Shown: positions 23,320-33,744 of the stretch, piece after piece | How the letters are laid out: every line of letters begins with the position of its first letter | Position numbering within the stretch: the first letter of the stretch is position 1 | From: Mugil cephalus | Lineage: Eukaryota; Chordata; Actinopteri; Mugiliformes; Mugilidae | DNA length: 64,000 bases | Direction of reading: 5' to 3' | Assembly (NCBI RefSeq): GCF_022458985.1 | Contig: NC_061771.1 | Coordinates: 20,781,501-20,845,500 of the forward strand | Notes under the pieces: generated by a model | The model's input: only the letters and a program-made list of their open reading frames with translations | Databases searched by the model: none | What the model was told of the DNA's origin: nothing | Position numbers and translations under genes: made by a program

Positions 23320-24250
23320 TACTAAGCACAGGTAATATGCAAATTTTGCTCCTTGCAAAATGCACCCAGTATGCATCTTTTAAAAATGTGACATATTGGC
23401 TCAGAAAGCAGCCTAGCTGCAACTTTTCCATCCAAATTATCTACACCCGCTGATGTGTCATCTGAAAGGGAGAGCAACATCTTCTCCACAATGCTTTGGT
23501 TAACCATTTCAAAAGCAAAAGATTTTTATTAAGGTTCTATCCCTCATAATGCTGTAAATTTTGTTGTCTGTCAAATTGACATCATGTGATTGCCTACCAG
23601 TTCTCAGACTGTCAACCTTATTGATGAAGAAATTTTTAAAGTAATTAGCTATATCATATGGCTTGGTAATGAATGGACCTGCACATTCAACATATATACA
23701 ATTGCGTGACTTCTTACACATAATTTCATTCAAAACTTTCCGTAATTTTTTACTGTCATTCATAGTTACAGATTTTATGCTTAAAGCATGCTTTCTTGTT
23801 AATGTAATTTAACTTAACAACTTCTCAATTTACGAACAAATTTCTGTCTACAAAGCTCCATGATTTAAGTGCTACTTCCTTAGCTTCCTTAGCTTAGGTC
23901 AATCCATGATGCACCAAGATTTTCAGAGCAATATTTGCATTATTTTCCTGATATACGTCAGACCGTTTCATATCTTTAACGTCATTAACAAAAAAATCAG
24001 CGTTAAATCTTTTATATGACCTAAGGTAAGCAATCCTAACCCCTGATTTAGGCATTTTAGTTTTTCTTGTTAAAGCAATCATATGGTCACGGCAACCCAC
24101 TGCCATCGAGACTGCCTGTGAACACATCCCAAAACATGTATTAGTGAAAATATGATCAATACATGTTGACTTATTAATATCACCAATGCGTGGCCTCATG
24201 GCCTGCTCACTTATTTTAAAAGGCCTAAGAAAAAACACTTGTTGCAATGA
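23320..24250 (-). mobile_element. LINE fragment: endonuclease end, linker and RT start (Rex1-like)
   Basis: On the minus strand, reading from high to low coordinates, the order is: STCIDHIFTN (endonuclease C-terminal part, 24250-23894), then SKKLRKVLNEIMCKKSRN with KPYDIANYFKNFFINKVDSL (23763-23509), then DDTSAGVDNLDGKVAARLL (RT fingers, 23507-23322). The order matches a single element broken by stops. It continues at 22085-22288. Confidence 0.75.
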
Positions 24251-24477
24251 ACTGCCTCATAAAAAAATCATTGGGCTAAAAGGCATCATAAAAAACCTTT
24301 TCACAATGAACGGCCTCAGGAAAAAAAAAGTCTGAACAGTATCAGGAAAAAGTTATCACACTGAATGGTATCAGGAAAAACATTATCACATTGATCAGCA
24401 TCAGGAAAAAACATATCACACTGAACGGCATCAGTAAAAAAGTTTTCACTGAATGGAATCTGGAAAAAAAAAGTCAC
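24246..24477. repeat. Minisatellite, about 8 units of 28-31 bases
   Basis: Degenerate units of the form TGAACGGCATCAGGAAAAA plus a TATCACA-like spacer follow one another. A-run length varies between units, which accounts for most of the period variation. Confidence 0.85.
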
Positions 24478-24479
24478 TG

Positions 24480-25420
24480 GTGCAGAGTCTAGGCAAAGAT
24501 AGTCTTTGGTCTAAGTTTGATCCATGGATCTAATACAGTATAATACATCCATGGTTTGATCGCGGAAATAAAAGACGTCGGCCAGAGACAACTAAGCCAT
24601 CGAGTTGCGACCATAGCTACCATGGCAACCGCTGCAAACAGCAACAGGGAAAGACACTACTCGACATATTTAGAACAGGACACGCAACGTAAGTTTTATT
24701 TTATTTTATTTTTCTTTCTCTCACAACTCAAAACTGCCTCTAAAAGTGTGTTGGAGAGCTCTCTTCCTTGTTATTGTATGTACACTGCCAGTCATTTAAT
24801 TAAATGACAAGGTGTGTCCAAACTTTGAAGAAAAGTTGTAGCCTAAGCGTAATACACGTCATCTCTATTCTATTATTATCTATTATTATTCTATATCTCA
24901 TAATGCTGCTGTGTAGTAACACGCCGATGCGTTTCCGGTCGCAGTCGTTTTTTCGCCAAACAGTCTCTTTTTAGCAGGACACCAGTCTCCTTCTTGCTCC
25001 ACCTCGTTCCATCTGCATTGCAGAGGGTGAACTCAGACCCCTCTGCATCCTCCGATGACCAGAAACGTGACTTCCCAAGGTTTACTAGGTCCTCATATGT
25101 CTCATCCTCTTGCAAAATGACTCTTGGTGGAGTCTCCTCAAGCACTATCCGCTGGTACCTGGTAGATCTGGTTTTGCTTCTTGGCCTCCACTCCATGGGG
25201 GCCAGTCTTATCTACCATCAAGGTGAAAGATCTATTCATACAAAACAAAGACCTTTCATACAGACATTCATACGATCAGTATCTGTGACACACAGTTCAC
25301 AAACCTTCAGTACTTTGCCACTGTTCTTTTACAGCTCCCCCTACGGCCTTCTTGGCCATGCTGAAAGCCTCTGCTACGCCTGTAATATAGATGTACCTAT
25401 AAGCTGACTATTATGCAAAG
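24480..25420. other. No gene recognised
   Basis: It contains overlapping, mutually exclusive open frames on both strands at 24891-25407 with no known domain; a transposon origin is likely but unproven. A TTTTATTTTATTTTATTT run lies near 24694-24711. Confidence 0.35.
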
Positions 25421-25425
25421 TGGCT

Positions 25426-25574
25426 CTGGGGACCCACTGCCCTGCATGTTTCAGATGCTTCTGTCTTCCAACGCATCCAATTCAACTTGAGTGGAGATCA
25501 GACTCAGCTTGTCGTTTGAACCATGGATGCCGGAAGAGGGGAACATCTAAAAATACTGGGCAGTGGGTCCCCAG
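25426..25574. mobile_element. 149-base MITE with perfect 16-base terminal inverted repeats
   Basis: CTGGGGACCCACTGCC at 25426-25441 is the exact reverse complement of 25559-25574. The interior contains TGCATGTTTCAGATGCTTCT, which resembles a widespread fish repeat. Non-coding. Confidence 0.8.
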
Positions 25575-26089
25575 ATCATGATTGATCCAAAACTTCACCA
25601 TCACATTGTTATCTTAAACATTATATAATTTTGGCTTCCTTACTTAAAAATGCATTAGGTGTCCCAGATTCAAAAATGAACAGAGTAGAAATGTGATCCA
25701 TGTGCTATATAGAATTCCAATAATAACACAGACAGCTGTAAAATAAATCTGTCATGTCCTACCTTTTTTGTCTATGCTGGCATCAAAACCTTTATGGGTA
25801 ATAAAAATAGAAATAAAAAAATAAAATCACAAGAGGCAGACAATGAAATAGATCAACTCAAATTTTATTTAAATCACCCAAAATTACAAACTACATTTGC
25901 GTAAGGGTGGCTTAACAACCTGTACATCACTCTCACCGGGTCATTTGAGCACGACAGTGCTTACAGACAGAAATTATTTTCTAGCCTCAGATAAGTGAAT
26001 GTTCTATTGAGGTGTGTGTGTGTGTGTTGGACAGAAGTCATTTTCAGATGAGGTTTTGTGGGGGTGGGGGTGAACTTGGGCATGTATGG
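25575..26089. other. No gene recognised; short GT run
   Basis: AT-rich sequence. A (GT)n run lies at about 26011-26027 and a G-rich tract at about 26056-26071. Confidence 0.4.
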
Positions 26090-26330
26090 TGCGTTTACAT
26101 GCATGACTGTAACAGGACAACTTAAGTGCATGTGAACACGTTACTCTGATTAAATTCATTAAATCAGTTCTCATTATCTGATTGAGACACCCAGATGTGA
26201 TTGAAATCGGAGTTTTCATCGGAAAATGCGCGTGTGCATGCTATACAACCACTGCGCTGGCATGTGACCCCGGAACAAAAACTTCCAAGAAAGCCAATTG
26301 CGGAAGAAGAAGAAGGAGACACTCGTAAGT
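26090..26330 (-). mobile_element. Partial MITE with GTGCGTTTACATGC terminus (reverse of 45400-45638)
   Basis: It begins with GTGCGTTTACATGCATG and matches the reverse complement of the right arm of the complete element at 45048-45638, through GTGACCCCGGAACAAAAAC. Only that arm is present. Confidence 0.75.
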
Positions 26331-26629
26331 TTTATTTATTATTCTTGTTTTCAGGTGTGTTTTTTGAAGGTGAGTAGCTTTCATTTGTGTTGATGTACAT
26401 TCTTGACTTAACGTAAGATACGTAGGACCAGTAGAACTTCAATGTGTGTCTGTGTTGTTGTGGTGTGATTTTGGCGGTGCTGTTTGTGGTGTGTGTGAGG
26501 TTTTGTACTGTACTACTGAAGGCCAGTTGAGTTTAACCACAAGTGAGTCTTTTTGGAGTAAGATTGCGGTCTCACTTTCTGGCCTCACTTTTGAAGGTTA
26601 AAACTCAGTTTTAGGGTAAAGGTTACAAT

Positions 26630-26762
26630 TAGGTCATGGTTAGTGTTAGGGTTAGGCATTTAGTTGAGATGGTTAGGGTTAGGGTTAGGGTAAGGGCCTA
26701 GGGAATGCATTATGCCAATGAGTGTCCTCACTAAGATAGAAGTACAAGGGTGTGCGTGTGTG
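26630..26762 (+). repeat. TTAGGG-rich tract inside a dispersed repeat
   Basis: Several TTAGGG units (GGTTAGGGTTAGGGTTAGGG at about 26671-26690) are interspersed with variants and followed by ATGCATTATGCCAATGAGTG. The latter tail suggests a common dispersed fish repeat rather than a relocated telomere. Confidence 0.8.
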
Positions 26763-26870
26763 ATACTGATATAATCGCTTCTTAACATGAATTATGTCAG
26801 GAAATGAACAAAGTACATGCATATGACAAGCTAAAAAACGATCTTGAGAACGGTAAGGACTATCATATGT

Positions 26871-26873
26871 TTA

Positions 26874-26909
<36 letters not shown>

Positions 26910-26910
26910 T
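26871..26910. repeat. Poly(A) plus (TA)n microsatellite
   Basis: A run of A is followed by about 14 TA units. Mutable simple repeat. Confidence 0.9.
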
Positions 26911-27059
26911 GAACCCTTATGTCGCCTTCAGAAATTTATTTTTTCTTTTATATCTAAAACCAGTACGTGTTGTTATTCAACGATGGATCACTCTGATATG
27001 CTGACACCTATTTTGACCCACACACCCATCCACTGCCACACACACACACACAGCAGACC

Positions 27060-27295
27060 TTAATCGAGCTATGCTCAAAATTCGACTTTCTGACTGCAGT
27101 CCTTGTCCCAGTTTACACGCAGCGCAAAAAAAATCGAATAATTGTTCTCCTCCTACACACTAGGTGGCGATACGTGTCTTTTCAGCGGGATAATACCACG
27201 TTAAAACGGCCCATTTTCCTGTTGACGTATTACCCAATATAATAAACAAGAGTCGTTCATGCGGCGGACCGGCATTTCAAACAACAACCATGTAA
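27060..27295 (+). mobile_element. Partial MITE, left arm of the 45 kb element
   Basis: It matches 45063-45300 in the same orientation, from TAATCGAGCTATGCTCAAAA through GCGGCGGACC. It lies 730 bases from the oppositely oriented right arm at 26090-26330. The pair is therefore not one intact element. Confidence 0.75.
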
Positions 27296-27473
27296 TGTTC
27301 TTGCACCATACATGCATACATTCTTCTTCCAACTACTCTTCTTCTGGTCGCAACTTAATGACGTACTTAACCGTTCACTACGCCCCACCCCCTTAGTTAC
27401 TGTTGCTATGTCTGTAAGGCTTATGCGACCTCTGTGATTTTCCTGATGCCGTTCAGTGAAGGAGGGAAAAAGC

Positions 27474-27765
27474 GTATCGGTGATGCTAGCCCTGTACTTA
27501 CTTTGTTTTAAATGGATATCAAAATTCCCAGTATTGCCCACCCCTAGTCTCAGCGTTGTTTTATAGCCTTTTATAACCTTGAGGAAGTAAACTGAATTTA
27601 AAAAAAAAAAAAAAAAGACATCGTACAAAGACATACAACATTTATTACAAAGCCAACTATTATTTTCAATGCCAAATTCTTTTTTCAATGCCAGCAACTA
27701 AAGTCCAGCCGCATACAATAACTGCAAAACCAACATACGAAGGTCAATCAACACAGACAACCCTG
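27474..27765. repeat. Dispersed repeat, copy 2 (first copy 9244-9530)
   Basis: Same order of landmarks as copy 1, with a poly(A) run at about 27600-27616. The minus-strand 146-residue open frame across it reads through the poly(A) as phenylalanine and is unlikely to be a gene. Confidence 0.65.
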
Positions 27766-27957
27766 CCTGAGAGACAACACCATTCTACCCTTTGTCTCTC
27801 CTCATGGACTGAACAGGCCCAGCAGACTTTTACCACTCCCTCTAATTTGGTTAGTCCAGGTTGCCACCTTGAAAGACGCAAATGAAAAACAGTGTAGTCG
27901 ACATGAGCAAACAGAACAGAAACATTGGCATTATGAGTATGTAGCTTGTCAACTATC

Positions 27958-29330
27958 AGCTTTCTTGTCTGTCATCGTACTCTCTATTGTCAGGCTTACA
28001 AGCAGTATTAGTCTTACACCTTGGCTTTAACATCAACACATATTCCTATCAAAAGCTTAACAACAGCACAATAGTTCCAGTATAACCTTTCTTTGGATTT
28101 CTTTTTGTTGGCTTAGCTCCAATATGAACTGTTGAGAGTGATTGGATTTTCAAGCTGCTGCACTATTAACGTGTCAGAGAGAGACAAAAAACGCTGTTGC
28201 TGTGTGCTGCAAATGTATTTGTTTTGGTTGCTGGCAAGCTTTTCATGAAGATAAGCGCTACAAAAAAAGCACAAGCTGCAACAAGTTTTGTTACATTCAA
28301 ACACCAGCATGAATGACCACACCATGTAGTTAGCATTTAAACTATTATAAATGCCATACACGTGCAATTTAGCATTTGCAAGATTTGAAAAATCCTCAAG
28401 CATAACCTAGAAAAATAAATCCTAAAACCCCCAAAGACGACTTTGATGAGGTTTTTCTGAAAAAATAAAAACAACACGAAAAGTTGTGTAACTTGAATCT
28501 TTAGGCAAAGTAGCAGCTCAGTCAATAAAATTGATCGTCCAAAATGATCATAAGGTTGAGTTTGCAGACATTGCACGAAGCAGACATTTAGTGCAGGGCT
28601 GTTAAGAATGTGACGGCTTTTACTAACTGAGGAGGCTTTTACTACTCAAAGAAATCTGCCATGGCAACACATGTTTTATAGATTTCCCGACTGTACTTGT
28701 AGTTGACTGCATACTTCCCCAACAATGATTATATCGGAGACATAGATCGGATACAATTAAAAACGCTCTAACATGCATTGAATGCATTTGAGTATTAAAG
28801 AAAAAAAGTCGGAAACAACACAATGCTTCTCTATCTAATCTGGGTACGAATGTGGAGTTTGACAGGAGGGGCGAGTATAAACATATCGACTGTCTATGTT
28901 GGTTTTATCCACATACTCAATCAAGATCTGTAGAAAACAGTCACTCAGCGGTGTAGCTTAACTTCACAGTTTTATCTACTTATCATAAAACAATAAAGTC
29001 ACTATGCTTCATCCAAAAAAGTATCAGAGATAAAAACAAAACAAAACATAGGACGCTTAACAAAGTAATCACAAAATAGCACAGAGAGGTGTTAACATTG
29101 TTTTCTCATTGCTCACCTTTGGCTGGTTCCCGTTGCTTTGCCCCGTCTTTGCTCAGGTGGACTAAAATTTCCCTGCCTTCCAGTCATTGTTCTGACGCAG
29201 TTGCGATTACTTGTGAATCGGTCCCTGAGGGTGAATCCTATATAGTTCACCTGAGATGGACACCCGCCCACTCCTCCATCTTGTGTAACCGGATCAGAGA
29301 TCAGACAGCGTCAACTGCGTTACGACCTAC
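27958..29330. repeat. 1.4 kb duplicated block, copy 2
   Basis: Counterpart of 11277-12705. The segment 28875-29330 is the best conserved and is almost identical in places, including the AGCACAGAGAGGTGTTAACA stretch. Together with the 9.2/27.5 kb pair, it suggests that the duplicated interval extends beyond the galactosyltransferase unit. Confidence 0.85.
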
Positions 29331-29954
29331 CTGGCTTTGTTACTGTGGGCCATTGTGTTTTGTTTTTTTTTTCTTTGTTTTTGTTTTTTTGTGTTTGAGT
29401 TTTTTGTTCACAGAGTTTTTTGTCTACTTCCTCATTTTGTGCATATACACGACACATGATGAAAAAGCTGAATAATTGCACACTTAATACAGACTGACAC
29501 AAATAGACATCTAATTGCCACACACCAGGAAGGGCGACTGGAAAAATCTGACGTCTCCTTTGTCCCTTGCGGTGTGACTCTGTGGTCAGATTTTTATTTG
29601 TAAGTGTATGATTAATGTGTAGAATATAGATGTTTCCACATGAGCAAATGTGAGTCACATTTTGACATATCTTTGTTTCAAAATTCTGTGTGTTGTTGGC
29701 ACACCTGTTCTCCAATGACATGTGAAATATACACTGATCAGGTAGGGCAGGTAGGGCAGGTAGGGCGGTATGACCAAAAATGTATGTCACAGTATGTTTC
29801 AAAATTCTGATGGTATCACAGTATGTTTATTTTATGCACAATTACATGTTCACAATGCATTCTGATATTAAATCTGAGGACAGCTTGGAGATATATATTT
29901 ATTCACATTTAAAGCAGGACTCTCAAGTTCTGAATTTAGCTTGGAGTGAGATTT
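29331..29954. other. Repeat-derived, no gene recognised
   Basis: T-rich tract at 29358-29410. Bases 29585-29672 match the reverse complement of 1183-1250 (AATGTGAGTCACATTTTGACA). A three-unit GGTAGGGCA repeat lies at 29741-29768. Confidence 0.55.
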
Positions 29955-30050
29955 GTTTGTCCGGTACCCCGACTCTGGCAGCTGGGACAGGCTCCAGCAA
30001 CCCCCCGCTACCCTGGTGAGGATAAGTGGTAGTAGAAGATGAGATGAGAT
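29955..30050 (+). repeat. Tail of the SINE-like interspersed repeat
   Basis: CTGGGACAGGCTCCAGCAAC and GAGGATAAGTGGTAGTAGAA are shared with 13275-13345. Head missing. Confidence 0.6.
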
Positions 30051-30289
30051 AAAACACTAAAATCATGGACAGCCTTAGACGGGGGACAGGTCGGTCTGAA
30101 GTAGGTGAATCGGGTCCGAAAATGTGACATAGAACACTGCTTCCTACTGATTGGTCAGAAAAAAATCAGCGCCAGGTACAAAGCCAGATGTTTTGACTAG
30201 ACAGACGGTATTGACTAGTAGTAAGCTGCTCACTTTCAACTTTCTGCTCTCGTGTCTGCATATTTTCTTAAATGATAACTGGAAAAGTA

Positions 30290-30537
30290 ATGTCTTTATG
30301 GGCCAACCCGGAGGTGAGGGCTTTTCTGTCCTTGTTGGGAGAAGAGATATACGGCGGGAGTTGGACGGGACCGCTCGGAACGACAAGATTTTCCAGCGGA
30401 GCGCGGCTGAGATGGCCAAACTTGGCTTTATCAGGACGTTAAAACAAATGAAGGAGAAACTTAAAAAAAAAAAAGTGAAGGCCGATTATCGGACAGCCAA
30501 GGGGCACAACAATACAAGTGGTGCTGATCGAAAGGTA
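30290..30537 (+). pseudogene. Frameshifted Myb/SANT-like exon with intact splice donor
   Basis: The frame from ATG at 30290 reads MSLWANPEVRAFLSLLGEE and then leaves the family pattern. From about 30346 the next frame reads IRRELDGTARNDKIFQRSAA and on to LKADYR-like text (KVKADYRTAKGHNNTSGA). Together these are the three-helix Myb/SANT domain used by Harbinger-type transposons and their domesticated derivatives. The switch at about 30340-30349 implies a one- or two-base indel. The exon ends GATCGAAAG followed by GTATGAG, a good donor. No following exon was identified. The intact 129-residue frame starting at 30151 is therefore artificial in its first half. Confidence 0.6.
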
Positions 30538-30540
30538 TGA

Positions 30541-31269
30541 GGAGATGGACGCCAGTAGGGAAGCTTGCCTTGAATCCATTACACTGTTGGCGCATTACGT
30601 TCATTGTGTTCTGCTTGAAAGCTCATAACTTTCACACCGCGGTGTGGTCACGTCTTATTTTGGTATGTTTGTCTTGTCATTTCCTGCCTTATTTTGGAAA
30701 GTAACTCTCCTCTTGTTTCAGGTCACTTGCCCTTCCTCATGTGTCACCAGTCTGATTGTCTTCCCTGATTCCTGATTGTGTCCACCTGGTGCTCCCTTCC
30801 CTCCATGTGTTTAAATAGTCTGCGTCTCCCTTGTCTTGTGCCAGTGTGTTTGTCATTTTTGTCTGTTCTACCCGTGCCTGCAATCCATGCCACAGTCTGC
30901 CTTGCCTTGCTGCCTTGTTTGCCTCGCTGCCTTGTTTTCTTCGAAAGAGTGATTTTTCTTTGTAACTTCCTCACTTAGTTCTAGTGATTAGGTTTTCTGT
31001 TTAGCGATAGCTGTTTTTGTTTCCTCCTTCTGGAGTGATTTTGTGTTTAGTCCTTCTTTGCTTTTCCTCCCGTTTTTGGAGTGATTCTTTGTTTTCCTAG
31101 TTTTCCTTACCAGGTTTTGCTTCCTCCCTTTTGGAGCGCCTTTTGTTTGTCAGGGTTTTATGTTTCCCCTCCCGTTAGGTCAGGTTAGTTTGTTCATTAG
31201 TGTAGTTAGTTTGTGAGTTCATATCCACACACATCCGGTGCATCTCCACAGACATCAGTTTGGGATCTA
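30541..31269. other. Pyrimidine-rich stretch resembling an interspersed repeat; no gene
   Basis: Serial TTTTGTTT, CCTTCCTC and CTGCCTTG tracts with little coding potential, of the kind found in transposon or LTR-related leader sequence. Family not identified. Confidence 0.4.
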
Positions 31270-31440
31270 GAGCAGGGGTCTTTGACGTTTTCCAGGCCAA
31301 GGACCCCCAAACTGATGGAGAGATTAAGTAGGGACCCCCTACCTACTAAATGTGTTCTATATTAAATTCGGCCTAGTGCTATTTATAAACATTATTATTT
31401 GCATTTTACATTCTACATCAAGCTATTCCTTATTCCTTTA
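31270..31440. repeat. Dispersed repeat with CCAAGGACCCCCAAACT motif
   Basis: The pattern GGTCTTTGACGTTTTCCAGG, then AGGGACCCCC, then an AT-rich tail is one that I recognise as common in fish genomes. Only one terminus is clear. Confidence 0.5.
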
Positions 31441-31448
31441 CTAAAATA

Positions 31449-32922
31449 CAGTGGGTAAAATAAGTATTGAATATATTACAATTTTTGATAGTGAACATAT
31501 TTCTAAAGGTTCTATTGACAATATTTCACCAGGTGTTGGTAATAACCCGAGTAATCCATATGTAGAAAGAAACCAAAACAAATACGTTCAGAAATTAAGT
31601 TATGTGTAATAATGTAAAATAACAGAGGGCAAAAGTATTGAACACACAGAAAGGGAGGTGCAAAAAGCCATGGAAAGCCAAGACACCAGATGAAATCTAT
31701 CAGTGATCAGAAAGCCATCCTGCCCCTTGTCAGTGCAAATGAATATCAGCTGGTTCAGTCCAAATTGACGGCCAATAAAAAGGTGTGTGATTACGAAGGT
31801 GTCACAGAAGGAGCATCTCATGATGGGTAAAAGCAAAGAACTCTCTCAAAACCTTCACAGACTTATTGTTGCAAAACATTCTGATGGCATTGGTTACAGA
31901 AGGATTTCTAAACTTCTGAACGTTCCAGTGAGCACTGTTGGGTCATAATCCAGAAGTGGAAAGAACATCATTTAACCATAAACCTGCCACGACCAGGTGT
32001 TCCTTACAGGATTTCTGACAACGGAGTGAAAAAGAAGTTGAGAGCTTCAGAGATCGTGGAATTATCAGGTACAATTGATTCAAAGAAAACAATAAGCAAT
32101 GCACTCAACAGCCATGGCCTGTATGCACGCTCACAACGCAAGACTCTATTTCTGAAGAAAAAGCATGTTGAAGCTTGTTTAAAGTTTGCTGGACAACATT
32201 TGGACAAGCCTGTAAAATACTGGGAGAGCATAGTCTGGTCAGATGAGAGCAAAACCCTTGAACCCTTTGGATGCCGTAACACACACCATGTTTGCAGGAC
32301 AAAATGCACTGGACATCACCCCAAAAACACCATACTGACAGTGAAGATTGGAGGGAGGAACATCATGGTGTTTTCTGCATATGGTAGATGGCAAACTTCA
32401 TATAATTGAAGGGAGGATGAATTGAAAAATTAGACATTCTTGAGAAGAATCTGCTGCCATCTACCAGAATGATGAAGATGAAACGAGGGTGGACATTTCA
32501 GCAAGACGATGATCCCAAACAACCAGCTTCAGAGAAAGAAAATAAAGCTGATAGAATAGAGTTCATAGAAGAGGCCCACCGAACCTTCAAGATTTAAAGA
32601 CTGTGGAAGAATGGGCCAAAATCACACCTGAGCAATGCATGTGACTAATTTAGTACAGGAGGCATCTTGAAGCTGTGATTACCAACAAAGGCTTTTGTAC
32701 AAAGTATTAAATATCAGTAATTGTGTTCAATAATTTTTCCCTCAGTTATTTTACATTATTACACATAACCTAATTTCTGAACTTATGTGTTTTGGTTTCT
32801 TTCTATGTATGGATTACTTGGGTTGTTACCAACACCAGGTGAAAGTTTCATGTCAATACTACCTTTAGAAATATGTTTACTATGAGAGATTGTGATGTGT
32901 TCAATACTTATTTTACCCGCTG
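31449..32922 (+). mobile_element. Tc1-like transposon with long inverted repeats and TA target duplication
   Basis: The element starts CAGTGGGTAAAATAAGTATT and ends with its reverse complement (one mismatch), flanked by TA at 31447-31448 and 32923-32924. Similarity of the two ends continues inward for about 190 bases (for example ATGTGTAATAATGTAAAATA at about 31600 and its complement near 32755), the IR/DR layout. The transposase remnant starts MGKSKELSQNLHRLIVAKHS at 31821 and shows a WSDES box near 32238. Later parts (QDDDP region near 32502, and the final E region) are out of frame or deleted. It is not autonomous, but the ends are good. Confidence 0.9.
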
Positions 32923-32955
32923 TATGCTGGATTCATGTTAATGTGTATTTAAAGT

Positions 32956-33430
32956 AGGAGTGGGCGATATGGCAAAAATATCATATTACGATTTTTGGCT
33001 CTCAGCTTATTGTTTGGGATGCTTCCTCTTCAAATGATTGAACACCTGTTCTGTGCAAACTTTGCACAAAACATTTGCCTGCGCTTCACCAGTTGAGGAA
33101 AATCCGAAACAATTCCATATAGTGGAAGTGGATTTATTTTTATTTTTTTTAAGTGACCAACTCCGTTTGGATTTCAACATTGGGTCTCCATGCGGCTACC
33201 CCTACACACAAAAACAAGGGGGCGGGTAAGAAAGCGCGGCATTGCCCATAATTCGCTATGATTGGTCGGTCAGGTTGACGACGTAATACGTCTGGTGCGA
33301 CGGTGCATCAGCATAGAACTACAATTTATAGAATGTGTCCTAGACGATCCCACGATCTCTGCAGGTTGACAGACCGTCTTCACGTTGTAATCGTTCACGA
33401 TTTAATATCGTCATATTGCCCACCCCTAAT
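32956..33430. mobile_element. hAT-like MITE with GGGCGATAT / ATATTGCCC ends
   Basis: Left end AGGAGTGGGCGATATGGC; right end CATATTGCCCACCCCTAA, forming inverted termini of about 16 bases with mismatches. Length is about 475 bases, with no supported gene. It lies directly downstream of the Tc1 element. Confidence 0.65.
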
Positions 33431-33589
33431 TTAAAGAAATTCAAATTTGTGGGTGATATTAACATATGGATTTATATATATAAAATGGAGAATTTGGAAG
33501 CCAGGTCAACACCTTGTGCTGTTTTTTTTGTGTTTTTCTTTTTTTTTTCTTTTTTTTGAGTTGTTCCTAACAGCTTTTGTGTGTGTGTC

Positions 33590-33740
33590 AGGCTGCATCC
33601 TGCTGGGGATGGCTGCTACCATCAAAGAGTGTCATTGCTATGGGGTGGGGGTGTCTGGTCTGGTCTAAGTGGGTGCTACATGTCTAAGTAACATTCACAC
33701 GAATACTAGGTCATAATGTTGTGGCTGATTGGTGTATACA
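33590..33740 (+). mobile_element. MITE right portion, fused to Tc1 element
   Basis: TGGGGTGGGGGTGTCTGGTC and GTCATAATGTTGTGGCTGAT match the reference MITE. It is immediately followed by the Tc1 remnant. The same junction occurs inverted at about 1075. Confidence 0.7.
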
Positions 33741-33744
33741 ATCA

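Noticed and set aside
26640-26700. True telomere or chromosome-end signal
   Set aside because: Only a few TTAGGG units, interrupted, in a dispersed-repeat context with genes on both sides.
27257-27697. 146-residue minus-strand frame
   Set aside because: It runs through a poly(A) tract and a dispersed repeat whose other copy (9244-9530) breaks it.
29320-29802. 160-residue minus-strand frame
   Set aside because: Low-complexity lysine/asparagine runs from a T-rich tract, and inside repeat sequence.
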